Source: Mauremys mutica (lineage: Eukaryota; Chordata; Testudines; Geoemydidae). Taken from it: a stretch of 64,000 nucleotides of DNA. The position numbers and the translations under genes were made by a program. Below, piece after piece: positions 1-12,089 of the stretch; the stretch's first letter is position 1, and each line of letters begins with the position of its first letter. The notes beneath the pieces are model-generated. The model was not told the origin of the DNA. It saw nothing but the letters and a program-made list of their open reading frames with translations, and ran no database searches. The stretch is taken from contig NC_059080.1 of NCBI RefSeq assembly GCF_020497125.1, forward strand, positions 45,387,563-45,451,562. The letters run 5' to 3'.

Positions 1-34
1 CCACTCAGGCATTTCCATGGGGATGAGCTGTTGG

Positions 35-610
35 TAGGGTTGCCAGGCGTCCGGTTTTTGACAGGAATGCCCAGGTGAAAAGAGACCCTTTGCGGCTCCG
101 CTCAACACCGCTGACTGGGCCGTTAAAAGTCTGGTTGACAGCACAGTGGGGCTAAGGCAGACTCCCTGCCTGTCCTGGCTCCACACGGCTCCTGTAAGTG
201 GCTGGTATGTATCTGCGGCCAGTAGGTGCAGGAGTGGCCATGGGGCTCCACACGCTGGCCGCTGTCCCCGCCCTGAACTCCAGCTCCGCAGCTCCCATTG
301 GTCAGGAACCAATGAGAGCTTCAGGGGTAGCCCTATGGGTGCAGGCAACAGACGGAGCCTCCTGGCTGCCCCTGAGCCAGAGCCGGCCACTTCCCGGGAG
401 CCACCTGAAGTAAGCATCGCCTGGAGCCTGCACCCCAAACTCCCTCCCACACCGCAATCCCCTGCACCAGCCCTGAGCCCCCTCCCACACCACAAACCCC
501 TCATCCCCGGCCCCACACCAGAGCCCGCACCCCAGCCGGAGCCCTCACCCCCCTATACACCCCAACCCCCTGCCCCCACCCTGAGGCCTCTCCTGCACCC
601 AGTAAGCCTG
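35..610 (-). mobile_element. TIR-type DNA transposon, truncated copy A
   Basis: The plus-strand edge reads TAGGGTTGCCAGGCGTCCGG, a terminus with a TIR-like start. The body matches, in reverse orientation, the element at 40105-40855: ACTTTTAACGG near 120, the CAATGGGAGCTGC block near 287-299, and a Pro-coding-like CACCCC array at 420-605. The other end is missing, so no target duplication can be read. I recognise this as a family common in turtle genomes but cannot name it. Confidence 0.65.
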
Positions 611-1572
611 CTCCTCTTTTGCTGCTGGTAACAAAGACACAAGCCCTGTCCTGTCCTGCCCTGCATGGCTGTCCAAGGGAGGGTTGCTCGGGCTCATCTG
701 CACTTGGGATGGAGCTGGGCTGAGAGCCAATGAGCCAGGCTCCTTTTCCCCAGCCATCGGCTAAGAACTGTCCACTAGGAAACAGTGGAGGGGCTGGTGT
801 GGCTGGCTGGGGCACATCAGGCAAGGCATGGCAAGATGTGCTACAGCTCATGCTGCTCGCCAGCCTGGCTCCATTCTCAGCGGAATTGTTTCTCCAGATA
901 GCAATGGAGCAGCAGCGAGTGCCTGTCAGCTGCTTGCCATGAGCTGGGACCGGGCCTTGGGACATGTCAGGGTGTCTCTCAGAACCCAGCATCTGGGCTC
1001 CCTTTGCTCCTCTGTCTGAATTACAAAGCCCCAGCCTGGCCTGGTGCTGACTGTGTGTAGTGCCAGGCCTGCTTCTGGGGGCAGAAAAGGAGTCTGGGCC
1101 TGGTTCAGCTCTATCCACGTAGCAACAGGACTCTGTGTGGCCTCTGCTGCAGGGACCTGCCTGGGGAAGGTCCTGCCCAGCTCCATTGCTCTCAACAGGC
1201 TGGCAGAGTATGGAAGGGTGGCGGCCTGCTGCCACCTGGCACTGGGCTGGGAATAATTGGGTTCATTTTTTAGCTCTGAGACTAGCTCCCAGCCCCCCGG
1301 CTTGGTACTGTGACGTGGTCACCGAGGGCGGATCACTCAGACTGGAGGATGCAAATATAGGAACTTACATGATGAGGGGGGAATGGTGAGATGGGCATAT
1401 GGAGCTCTAGCCCAGCCTCAGCACACATCCGCTGCAGCACCATCACCAGAGTGCAGGGCACTGGAGCCCCCTGGGACAAAGGTGCTGTATGGAATATGGG
1501 ATTGCCAGGGTGATATGCTGGTGTGGAATATGTGGTGGTTGGATTAGATGGGAACTGGAGCACTGGCAGTTG

Positions 1573-1631
1573 GCACCCATGGGAATCGGGGCCCCGGGCA
1601 TGTACATATGGAGCCCAGGGGAATTGGGGCA
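1573..1631 (+). repeat. 39-bp minisatellite, left part (before solo LTR)
   Basis: About one and a half units of the same repeat that continues at 2430-2674 (GAGCCCAGGGGAATTGGGGC ... CATGTACATATG). The array is interrupted here by the LTR insertion. Confidence 0.75.
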
Positions 1632-2429
1632 TGTCATAAACATACAGCTAAGGGTAGCATAAAATCCCTCCTTTACCTGTAAAGGGTTAAGAAGCCCAAA
1701 TAACCTAGTTGGCACCTGACTAAAAGGACCAATAAAGGGAGAAGATACTTTCAAATCTGTGGGGGAAGGTTTTTGTTCTGTGCCCTCTTTGTGTGTCTGT
1801 TCTCTCCGGGTCAGCGAGGAACCAGGACACGGAAAATACATCTCCTAAAGCCATATCTGAACTAAGCATCTAAGATTACAAATTGTAAGTAATAGGAAGG
1901 AAATACGTTAGATTATCTTTTGTTTTAGCTTGTGGATTTTCCCTAGGTTAAGAGGGAGGTATTCCTGGGATTTTTTTGTAACTTTAAAGTTTTGCCTAGA
2001 GGGGAATCCTCTATGTTTTGAATCTGATTACCCTGTAAAATTACCTTCCATCCTGATTTTACAGAGGTGCTTCTTTTACTTTTTCTTTATAAGAACCTGA
2101 TTGGTTTTTAGTGTCCTAAAAACCCAAAGGCTGGCCTGTGCCCATCTTGTTAACCTATTTGGTTGGTATATTATTCTCAAGCCTCCCCAGGAAAGGGGGT
2201 GAAGGGACTTGGGAGGATATTTTGGGGAAACAGGAATGCCAGGTGGTCCTTTTCCTGAATCTTTGTCTAACTCACTTGGTGGTGGCAGCGATACCGTTCC
2301 AAGGACAAGGAAGAATTTGTGCCTTGGGGAAGTTTTTAACCTAAGCTGGTAGAGATAAGCTTAGGGGGTCTTTCATGCGGGTCCCCACATCTGTACCCTA
2401 GAGTTCAGAGTGGGGAGGGAACCCTGACA
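1632..2429. mobile_element. Solo LTR (798 bp) inserted in minisatellite
   Basis: Starts TGTCATAAACATAC and ends ACCCTGACA, so the ends are TG...CA with a TGTCA/TGACA inverted repeat. It is flanked by GGGCA (1627-1631) and GGGCC (2430-2434), a 4-of-5 target duplication. A+T-rich interior with AATAAA at 1731-1736. The surrounding 39-bp repeat resumes on the far side. No internal retroviral or gypsy genes are present. I recall this LTR as abundant in turtles; its class (gypsy or ERV) is not resolved. Confidence 0.75.
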
Positions 2430-2674
2430 GGGCCACACACAGAGCCCAGGGGAATCGGAGCGCCAGGGCATGTGCACATGGAGCCCAAGGGAATTGGGCC
2501 CCCTGGGGTATGTGCACATGGAGCCCAGGGGAATCGAGGCCTGGGACACGTGCACATGGAGCCCAAGGGAATTGGGGCCCTGGGGTACATGCACATGGAG
2601 CCCAGGGGAATTGGGGCCCAGGGCACGTGCACATGGATCCCAAGGGAATCGGGGCCCTGGGGCACTGGCCTCTG
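2430..2674 (+). repeat. 39-bp minisatellite, right part
   Basis: Units begin GAGCCCA at 2442, 2481, 2521, 2559 and 2598, with a GATCCCA variant at 2636, i.e. spacing 38-40 bp. Each carries GGGAATxGGGGCC and a GTGCACATG end. Translated, it gives apparent Gly/Pro-rich peptides in all frames; these are not genes. Confidence 0.9.
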
Positions 2675-3009
2675 TCACTGGAACATGGTGACGTCAAACA
2701 CCAGTTCCCTGGAGCCCTTTGTTATATGGGGGTGTTTGGTGTCCCCAAGGGGTGGATGCTGTGTTTCATGGTTGGCACCTGATTTGCTCAAGGGCTCCCT
2801 GCAGTGCACTGCCTGGAGTAGCTAACCGTGAAGCAGGTTCCTGTGCGGGGCTCAGGACAGTGCTGCCCTATGGCCATCTCCATCCCACAGAGAGGATCTG
2901 AGCCCTAATAATGCCAGCTCCTGAGGACTCCCCGTCCTGTGAGTGGGAGAGAGGTGACTTTGGCAGAGCATTGGGCAGGGAGACCCATTAGAATAACTGA
3001 GATGCTGCA

Positions 3010-3325
3010 AAGGGACATGGACAGAGCTGTGTGAGGATGCAAAGCAGGGGGTTGCGGGTTGGGATTGAGGGGCATTGACAGAGCTGTGGGGGAGCCCAGG
3101 GCTGGGAGAGGGATAGCAGGGGGCTGCAGGTTGGGATTGAGGGGAATTGACTGAGATGGGTTGGTGGAGCCCAGGCCCAGGATAGCAGGGGGCTGCATTT
3201 TGGGACTGAGGGGAATTGACAGAGCGGAGGGTGGGTGAGAGGGGACGGCAGGGGAGCCCAGGGCTGGGAGAGGGATAGCAGGGGGCTGCAGGTTGGGATT
3301 GAGGGGAATTGACTGAGCCGGGGGT
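3010..3325 (+). repeat. Tandem ~65-75 bp monomers (dispersed family, plus orientation)
   Basis: Four irregular units share GGAGCCCAGGGCTGGGA, AGCAGGGGGCTGCAGGTT and GGGATTGAGGGGAATTGAC. Related monomers recur at 18284-18386, 30199-30255, 31257-31370 and 45519-45645 in the opposite orientation. Confidence 0.8.
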
Positions 3326-4379
3326 AGGGGGAAGCCCCTGGCTGGTAGGATGGCTGCTATGGGCCAGCACTGAGGTGAATCGGCAGAGCTATTTGGGGGA
3401 ACTCACGCAGCCCCAATGTACTCGCCTGGGGACTGTACTGCCAGCCCCTCCCTCTCAGCAGGATTGCCTACTGCTCGGGGTACAAATGTTTAACAGAGGC
3501 AAAGCTCACCCACAGGCTCTCCCTGTCCCTTGGGGTTACTGGCCACATTACCTGCCTCCTGCCATGTGCTGGCACTCACTGGCTGGAGCATGGCAAGGGC
3601 AGGGCAGCCATGCCATAGACCAGGGCAATCCCCTGGGGCTGGGCTGGGCCTTGTGGCTGGAAAGCAGCAGCATCTGGACTCCCTGGTGGGTTAATGATTA
3701 GCCTGGTCTCATGACCTGGGGAGGGCTCTGCAGGTGGCTGGCAGTTAATGGGGTGTGTGTGTGTGACAATGGTGCTAGTGGGGCCAAGGGGTTCCATGTG
3801 GGGACCCCTGGCCTCTCCTCTCCTGCTTGACAGGCAGTGGGGCAGGGAGCTGGGGGCGCTGTCACCCCTGCCTGAGTAGCGCATAGTTATTAATTAGTGT
3901 CTAGGACCAACTGGGAGCAGTTATAAAACTGCCCTTGTTGTTGATCCTTTGCAAACCTGGGGAAAGTCCAACTCCCTGGGACGCAGGGGGATAATTAACA
4001 GAGCAGGCAGGACACATGCGTCTCCCAGGACAGCATGGGGCTGGGAAGATGCTGAAGGTGCCAGGAATTTGCTCCCCTGGACAGTGGTGCCCTACAATGC
4101 CCCGGAGGGTTTGGTATCAGACAGCCAAGCCCTGGGCTCCGTGCTGCGGCCCCTGCCTGCTAGGCTGCATGCTCTGCTCTCCTTGAAGCAGGCTCCAGAG
4201 ATTAGCGGGATGGGCAGGGAAACCAGAGCTTTGTGCCAGAGGCATCCCCAAGAAGGACCAGGAAAGGACCTCAGTGAGAGCTCAGAGCCCATGGCAAGAA
4301 GGATTCAACAACCCTACATAAACAAACCCACCTTCCTGGGCAGCCCTATGGTGACAATCCTGGTGGCCTGACAACAACA

Positions 4380-4705
4380 CACCTGCCTTCGCCTGCAGCC
4401 CTACAATAAGAAACCTGCCCCACAAAGCAGCCCTACAATAACAAACCAGGCAACCCTACAATAATATGCCTGCCTTCCTCTGCAGCCCTACAGTAAGAAA
4501 ACTGCCCCATGGAGCAGCCCTACAATAACACAGCTGGCAACCCTACAATAACACACCGGCCCCATGAGGAGTCCTACAATAACAAACCTGCCTTCCCCTG
4601 CAGCCCTACAATAACAAACCTGCCCCATGAGCAGCCCTGAAATAACAAGCCTGGCAGCCCTAGAATAAGAAACCTGTCCCATGGAGCAGCCCTACAGTAC
4701 CAAGC
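4380..4705 (+). repeat. Minisatellite with higher-order A-B-C units
   Basis: Units end CCCTACAATAAxAAAC. Three types alternate: A (CTGCCTTCxCCTGCAG, 32 bp), B (CTGCCCCATGxAGCAG, about 31 bp) and C (CTGGCAACC, 23 bp), in the order A-B-C-A-B-C-B-A-B-C-B. Degenerate units may begin near 4305. Confidence 0.85.
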
Positions 4706-6103
4706 AAAGATGTATTTGTGCTGGGGGGGGGGGTAGTTGGTAAAGGAAGCCAATGTCAGTTTGCAGCTTCCTAAAGCCTCTGAACAGGAGAGTGATAAAC
4801 AAGGCTTGCAGTGTATGGCAGACATTTTGATAAAGTGCATTCAAAAGCCCTGAGCTGAGCTACAGAAGTGGGAACGGCGGGGACGCAGTCAAATGATTCC
4901 CCCAGGCCATGCAGCTTTGAGATGGAACACAACGGCCATCCCCTGCCTGATGGAACAGTTGCAGTCTGCCCCACTCCTGGCTCTGTGCCATCCTAGACCG
5001 CATGGTGCTCCCGTTCCAGAATTCCCTCTTGGGGTTGGCACTTCACATGCCACAATGCCATTTCGGAGCAACAAGAGCAGGCATCATCCCAGTGAGCTCC
5101 TCAGGCTGTGGAGTGGCATGGGGATACCCTGGGCCAGTGTTGCTTATCCATCCAATATACCCCGGAAGGACATCTCCTTGGCCTTAGCATACAGATCTTC
5201 AGGTACTGCTGCTACAGGATGTATTGACTGCAGCTTGCAGATGCCTAAAAGTCTGGGCAGTTCCACATGGGTTCAACTAGCCTGTGTGATTAGTGTGATA
5301 TTTCCCATCAGTCAAGCCCTCCAGCCCTCTAATCAGTGTTCCACAGGATGCAATATTCCTTGCCATGGATGGATTTGAATGGGGAACCTCCTAAGTTAGC
5401 TCCCAGATCTTTATACAGACATGGGCAGCGAACAGAGACACAGGGACAGGTGTGGGTGCGCTTGCTGCTGATGTGCATTTGTCCACCTGGCACATCAGAG
5501 CTTGGCTAAGATGCCTTGAGATCCTGGGCTGCAGCCTGCTGGTGATGCATAGAAGCGAGATGTCTTGTGACTCCAGTTGTCTTCAAAAGCGCAGGGAGCA
5601 CAATGTTGTCTCTGCAAGTGAGGGGAGAGGAACTCATCGTCCCTTTGTAAATGCAGCTGCAGACGGAACGTTTACCAGCTGGAAGCCAGTTGGTTTCAAC
5701 ACTGAGTATCTGAGAACTGCCACAATCCCCTGGGTTTCAAAGTGCTGTGCACAAAGGACTAACCTTTAATCTCTGGCCCTTGGTTCAAGCCTGTCATGAG
5801 GCAAAGCAATCAAAGGCCTAGGAGGAAGAGTCAGCCAACAGCAGAGATGGTGGAGGGTGAAAAGGTTCAGGACCGTCACACAAGGAGTCCTGGGCCCAAG
5901 CTAGTGAGCTGCACTGAAGTCAAGACTGTTCTTTGGAGGGCTAGGTCCTGAAATAAAGTCACCTTTATTTCTGAGCAGAGATCAGAGCCTGCTGCAGGAG
6001 CTGGGTGAGGTTTGCTTTGATGGCTGAGCTAATCAGATCAGGGCTTGCAGTGTCTGTGGGTGGGGTGGGAAGGGCCCCGCAGTGGGCTGTCATCACCTGA
6101 GGG

Positions 6104-6266
6104 CAAGGCCGCCCAGAGGATTCAGGAGGCCTGGGGCAAAGCAATTTCGGGGGCCCCTTCCATAAAAAAAAGTTGCATTACTATAGAATACTATATTCTC
6201 ATGGGGGCCCCTGTGGGGCCCGGGGCAAATTGCCCCACTTGCCCCCCCCCCCCCGGGGCGGCCCTG
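6104..6266. mobile_element. hAT-type MITE (163 bp), copy 1
   Basis: Ends CAAGGCCGCCC ... GGGCGGCCCTG, flanked by CTGAGGG on both sides (6097-6103 and 6267-6273). The interior GGGGCCCCTTCCATAAA and TACTATATTCT match the copy at 42977-43141. Contains a C-run at 6242-6254. Confidence 0.85.
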
Positions 6267-8524
6267 CTGAGGGAGCTGTGTTTAAGTTCTTCATTCACTG
6301 GCCACAGCTTTTGCCGAGCTGGGCTGATCACACTGCAGGACACAGGGCGTCTGAGACATGAATGCAGCTATCTAAAAAGCCTCAGTTTCCTCCTGTCCCA
6401 AGGTGGACATGACATGTGGATGTGAGGTTGGAGCTGGACCTCATGACTGCTGTATGGTACTCGGCATGATGCAGTGGCTCTGTGCAGCTGTCTCTGCACC
6501 ACACTTCCAGAGAATTATTAAACCTCTGACCCAGCCACAACTTCTGTGCATGACAGCACTGCATTACACTGGCCATTGTGTATGTGGAACTGCCCAGCTG
6601 TGTGTCATAGGCCCTATCCTGTTAGCACCCAAGGAGATTCTGCTCAGACTCAAGTGGCTGAGGCCTGTGTTTTCGGAGTTGGAGTGAGTGTTGTCTCCAG
6701 CCAGATTCCAGCTGTCACAGCACAAAAACACCCATGAGATGCTGGGGCTGTAGATGAGTTATTTTAAAAACACAGCGGGAGCAGTAGGAATTGGGGAGGG
6801 GTGGAGGTGGGGAACTGGAGGGGTGGACAGAAGGCTCATGAGATAGAAAGACAGTAAGGGAGGCCAAGTCACTGAAACAACATAGCCCTCCTCCAGGACC
6901 CTGTGCTCAGCAGGCCTCCACTCCCATGCCCAGAAGAGATGCGGGGCACTCGTTTGAACAGACAGAAGCCTGCGGCCCAGAGGTCAGTGGTCCACACTAT
7001 GCAGAATGACCCTCTGGCAGCTTCTGGTTTCTGTACAGCATCCTCCTCCAGCCAGAGGACACAAAGTAGCAGAATCTCTAGCCTCATCCCCGTCCTGCAG
7101 CTTTGCCATCCATACCCTCCAAACAAACAGCATCCAACAGGGCAAAGCAACAACCGCAGTAGCTGGTCTGTCCATGAAGCCAGACACTATGGTGTCTGGG
7201 CAGCAGTTTGTCACTCTGAGGACGTAAACACTGTAGCTCGAACAAGCTCCAGATGGGACAACCTGCAGCAGCTCATCAGATGTCCCCCAGGTGCCACACT
7301 GCTGGATCCAGGTCCAGACCTTTGCCCTGCTCATCAATGGGACTGGCCCCTGTTACCTGAGAGCTGTGGTCTCTCCCTCCGCAGCCATGACCCCTCTGCT
7401 CCACTGGGCTGCCAAAATTGTCAAGGAGGCCCAGGAGAGCGGAGACAGGGTGTGCACAGGAGCCTGACCTATACCCCTGAACTCCCTGTCACTAGAGAAG
7501 AATTGTGCTTGGCCTCCCTGTGGGTAAATACGCAGCTGTGGAGAACACCCCTGCCACTCCTCTCATGAGCATGGTCCAGCCACCTTCTACAGGCCTGAGC
7601 CTAGCAGGCCCAGCTGCACCTGACTGGGTCAGCATGGGGGGCCCCTCCCCGCTGGGTCTCTGAACCTCCTGCTGGGAGTTAACCCCACACACTGCTGGCT
7701 GGCTGGCTGGGGCCCCTCTCCTAGGGGCCATGTTCGTGTGAAAGGCATTAGCCATCTGACGGCAACACCATGCAGTGGGGCAGGACCAGGATAAAGAATC
7801 TGTGTCTCGGTGTAACTGCAGAAGTTGTAGGGAATGATCAGACTAGCCAGGAGACCTGGGCTGGCAGGACGCTCTGTGAAAAGCATCCTGGGGTCTGGAA
7901 TTACCATACCTGGACAGGTTGTGATTTTGGTATCCCCGGACAGCCAGCCTCTCCCAGCACTGGGCTGGGTGGTGGGTTCAGGCCTGACTCAGAGGGAGGA
8001 GCACCCTGCTGAGTCACTCACACCATGTCCTGCAACAGCTGGGGATTTCCCAGTGGCCTCCTGTCCCAGCACTAAGCAGGCCTGGTATTGCATAATTAGC
8101 GATAGCTAACAGCGAGACACCCCAAGGCAGCATGACTGCAGGACCAGATCAGTTTTCCCCTGTGGTCTCCCACACATCGGCATGTATTCCTCTCAGCCTG
8201 ACGTCTGGCACGTCAACCCAAGGAGCGTCAGAAGAGAAACACGGTTTCATCACTTCCCCATGGTTTGGCCAAGATCATGAGAACCAGACAGGCCTGAGTG
8301 TTAATGACAATGCAGTGACCTGGCCAGGGGCACTTGGGGAGACAACAGCACCCACTAGCCAGTAGGGGGCACTCTGTGTATCCATGCACACCCATCTACC
8401 CTGAAGATGGGGAACACAGAAATGGACCACATGAGGCTGGGCCCCTTTTTGCATGGGGAGAGGTTTTCAAAACCTTGGCCTATTTAATCTGGAAAGGAAA
8501 TGAGTAAGAGCAACAGGCAGGGGG

Positions 8525-8665
8525 CAGGACCCTGGCTCTGCTACTGATTCACTGTGTGGCTTGAGGCACTGCTCTGTGCCTCAGTTTCCCCATTTAGAAA
8601 ATGGGGATAATGACACTGACCTCCCGCATATGGGTGCTGTGAGGATAAATGAACTAATGTCTGGG
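8525..8665 (+). repeat. MIR-like SINE fragment
   Basis: Shows the MIR core pattern: CTGGCTCTGCTACTGATTC, then GTGCCTCAGTTTCCCCAT, AAAATGGGGATAATGA and GTGAGGATAAATGA. The tRNA-like head is not clear. Confidence 0.75.
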
Positions 8666-9038
8666 CTATGCTCTGAGATGCTCTGTTGAGAGGGCTGAGA
8701 GAAAGGCAAAGGATTATTATTTATGAATGAAGTCTGAGAGAACCATATATGCACTAATAAATGGCACAGCAAAAGCGAGCTGGGTGCTGCTATTTACCCC
8801 CATCCCACAATGTACAAAGGGGCAGCTGGCAAAAAGAAAAGGTGACAGTGGATTAGAATCAAAGGAATCCTAGAATCAGAGAGGAAATACTGGTAGAATT
8901 CACCTGTGGAACCTGCTGCTGCTGGATAGCACCACATTCCACTTGAGACCTTGCCAGACAGACCTGATTTACCTGGGCAGTGTTCAGATGCTATGGGCAC
9001 TAGAGCAACCCCTGAGATAGACAGTGATTGATTAGGGT

Positions 9039-9100
9039 CCAAATCCTTTGCTGGTGAAACTCCATTGAGCTCAATTATATTACACCAGCAGAGAATTTGG
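9039..9100. repeat. Short palindromic element
   Basis: Arms CCAAATCCTTTGCTGGTG and CACCAGCAGAGAATTTGG pair at 16 of 18 positions around a 26-bp A+T-rich loop, giving a hairpin. It resembles short palindromic MITEs dispersed in reptile genomes. Confidence 0.5.
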
Positions 9101-9149
9101 CCGTAGACGTTGATCTGGTATTAATCCTCATGCTTCAGGTTTAAGCCAA

Positions 9150-9362
9150 TCTGTGTGAGACTAGGATGAGACCTACTGTCAGGGGCAGATCTGCTACCAG
9201 AGGGCTCTCATCTCTAACATGGAGGGCAGATTATCCCACATATGCTACTGTAGGGGGCTCATACCTTCCTCTGAGGCATCTGGTATCAACCACTGTGGAT
9301 ACTGGGCCAGATGACTCTTGGATCTGATCCAGCCTGGCAATTCCTATATTCCTGTGAATGAG
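9150..9362 (+). mobile_element. CR1 LINE 3' tail, old
   Basis: The end reads GATACTGGGCCAGATGACTC, then GATCTGATCCAGCCTGGCAA and TTCCTATATTCCTGTGAATG. This is the CR1 3' untranslated end with its degenerate terminal octamer repeat. Confidence 0.6.
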
Positions 9363-10650
9363 AGCAGCACCTTGCTAGGACAACCATTACAAAGGCTCTC
9401 AATCTTCATGCTTCTGGGTATGCTCTGATCCTCTGATGGGCTCAGGAAGGAATTTTGACCCCGAAGATATATCACAGGCTTTTCCAGCTTCTGCTAAGGG
9501 CCTAGCATTTGCCACTGTCAGAGCCAAGAGACGGAGATGGACCTTCAGTGCATCCAATACATCATTGGTCATGTTCCTGTGCTAGTGCACAGTGTGGTGA
9601 GTTGGCACTCTATGCTCCAGCCGTGTGATCTGTCAGCTGGAGGGTGTGGCTTGATCCCAATTCACCTAGTGCATGTGCTGGGACCTGCTCCATCCTATCC
9701 CTGTGGCTTTCAGCCCATGAGTGGCCCCACAGCGCTGCTCTTCCCCTGCTGGCATGTGGGTCTCAGTGAGGTAAGGGCAGGGACCTGTCACATGCTTTCA
9801 GTTGGCCAACCCCCTGCTAATGTGACCATGAAGGATGCAGGCAGGTGGATCAACCACATCAGAGGGACTGGAAGTAAATACTTCTGGGGTGGGCGTGGAG
9901 TGTGCTCGAGCTGGTGATGTCTCCCTTTTGCCCAGATCCTCCTGGGTATTGAACTGAAGTGAGGAGCAGATGTGCCCCTGAATGTACCACCTTGAAAACA
10001 TTACTGTGCAGCGTGACCTCCCGCAGCACTTTCCCATCTCCCTCTGAGAAAGGGTACGGCCAATGTGGGAGCTTTCCTGCCTGCCAGTCACTCAGGCCTG
10101 AAGCCAAAGCAGAGCCACGTGCTAGGATCCCGTGCTCAGCAGGCACTCGGGAGAGTGAGATGATTGCTGGCTTGGGGGGTTTCCCCACCCCCGGGAAGGG
10201 CCCAGCACATCCCCAGAGAGCCCAGCTGGAGATGCTCAGGCCCGGGGCCCATGGCAGCTTTGCTAGTGTGTGGCTCACCCCTCTGGCTCCTTTGCAGCCT
10301 GTTGCCCAGGGCAAGTGGATTCACTCCACCTCAGGAGGAAGGGTGGGAAGTTTTCAGGCTGCTCCAGTTGCCCTGACAGCCCCAGGATGAGGCAATTGCT
10401 TGGTATGTCCTGAGAGCGACTCCAGGCAGGGCTGAGGTGAAGCACTGTGCAGCCAGCAGCAGAGAGTTAAACTGCAGGGGGAAACCCAGTGATTTTCAGG
10501 GTGGCCTGTTCAGGGGCACATCTGATCCTAGCTCACAAAAATGATAAACTTAATTGAAAAGAAATTGCAGAGAGGCCAGGCAACAGGTCCTGGTAGCTAT
10601 GGCAACAGCATAGGGTCATTAGCCCCTGAGGGAGAACTAATGTTAGAGAG

Positions 10651-10815
10651 GAAGGATGGTCCAGTGGTTAAAGCCCTTGTCTGTGAGTTGAATGACCTGG
10701 GATCAGCTCCGTGCTGTCACAGGCACCCTGTGTGCCTGTGGGCAAATTGCCTAGCTGTACAATGGAGACAATGGCCCGGCTTCACTTCACAGGGATGTGG
10801 GAGAATGAATCCTTG
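10651..10815 (+). repeat. tRNA-derived SINE (MIR-like)
   Basis: Head with an A-box-like GATGGTCCAGTGGTTAAAGC and a B-box-like CTGGGATCAGCTCC, followed by a MIR-style body (TGTGCCTGTGGGCAAATTGC, ACAATGGAGACAATGG). Confidence 0.6.
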
Positions 10816-11239
10816 GTGGCAGGGAGGGCAGGTACTATGCGAATGGGGGCTGGGTATGTAAGTAGCTAATTTATGCTGGCTGGCCCAGGATCAGAGGAGC
10901 ATGAAGGAGGTTTGGTGCAGCATGGCCTGTCTAGGGGATCTGGGCAGGTTTCTTTCCTTCTCCAGTCAGGATTTGTTTTTGAAACTCACCGATTAAAAAT
11001 TGACCAAGAAGCAAAAATACCCAGCATTACAAGGTAAGGGCCATGTTTAGAATACCACAGCAGAAAGGCAGCCTGCAGATGAGGTGTTGCCTCTTTCAGC
11101 TGGTTCTGTTTTACTCCCTGCTCATGGCCAGCTGGGACATGCGCATGCAGGATGTTCTGAGCAAGACAGTGAACATGCCATTGCAAAACCATGCGGGCGG
11201 CCAGCCTGGCAGCTGGGACTGAGTCATTATTTGCATTCC

Positions 11240-11540
11240 AGTAGCACTTAGACTAGACCTCAATCAGGGTGAGGGCTCCATTGTGCAAGGCACTGCAGAC
11301 ATGTGGGGAGGAATCTTGGCCCCATCGAAGCTCTCCCTGGGGCCAGGATGTCACTCCTGGCCAGAGACAGGCGCTGCCTTGCAGCATTTGCAATCTAATG
11401 AGAAGGGGGGAGGGAAAACAGGGCACAGAGAGGTGATATGACTTACCCAAGGACACACAGCAAGTCAGTGGCAGAGCCAGGATTAGCCAGCCCCAGGTCT
11501 CTTGAGTCCCCTCTGCCCCTGCCTGCCCTATTCACTGAAC
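11240..11540 (-). repeat. MIR-like SINE, reverse orientation
   Basis: AGAGGTGATATGACTTACCC, AAGGACACACAGCAAGTCAG and TGGCAGAGCCAGGATTAG are the reverse complement of the MIR core. The preceding GCTCCATTGTGCAAGGCACT belongs to the extended reptile version. Confidence 0.7.
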
Positions 11541-12089
11541 AATGACTGAGCCTGCTTCCCAGAGGTGGAGACTGGACAGTATACGAAGCGGAGATTGGTT
11601 TTCCAAGCACATACCTGCAGGCATTCCTATATATCCACACACATATATCATCATGGGGGTACACACAGTCACCTGTCAAACTTCTATTCACCTGGAGGCA
11701 GCATTATAGGTACGTGCCAAGTATCCCTGAGATGCAGGCTCTCTCCTTGCGAGGCTGGGTGCAGCCCATGGTGCACTGGAGAGGGACAGGAATTGTTCTG
11801 AGGCATGAGTAAAATATCAATGGCTTTCTGGTTATGGCCAGTTCTCCTGAGAAAGGCAGGACAGGGGGATTAGGCATGTTTCATGAGCTGTGCAAGGCTG
11901 ATTTTTACACACACACACACGTGAGGATGTGCAGACGCACATGCATCCTGCAGTATACATCTCTAGACAGCCGTACCCACACAGAGCAGTGTGAATAAGG
12001 AGGTACCCACGTGCCCAGGTACATATAGCCACATGCACACATGGCCATGCACTCACACACATCACACGTGTGCTAAAGCTCCCTATGTA

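Larger units (their letters stand above)
1..12089. other. Region upstream of SHROOM4, no gene recognised
   Basis: No open frame here resembles a known protein; the longest ones (for example 501-1235 minus, 6903-7568 plus) are low-complexity readings of GC-rich or repetitive DNA. The recognisable content is repeats, listed separately. The stretches 641-1572, 2675-3009, 3326-4379, 4706-6103, 6267-8524, 9363-10650, 10816-11239 and 11540-12089 hold nothing I can name, apart from short (AC)n near 11908-11921. Confidence 0.6.

Noticed and set aside
2373..2697. Open frames in several registers giving Gly/Pro-rich, collagen-like peptides
   Set aside because: They are readings of the 39-bp minisatellite; all frames stay open because the unit length is a multiple of three or nearly so.
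4893..5378. 161-codon open frame
   Set aside because: I tried to read it as a transposase, zinc-finger or retro-gene in either strand and found no motif; left as non-coding.
6903..7568. 221-codon open frame
   Set aside because: No domain, no splice context, not similar to any protein I know; probably chance.
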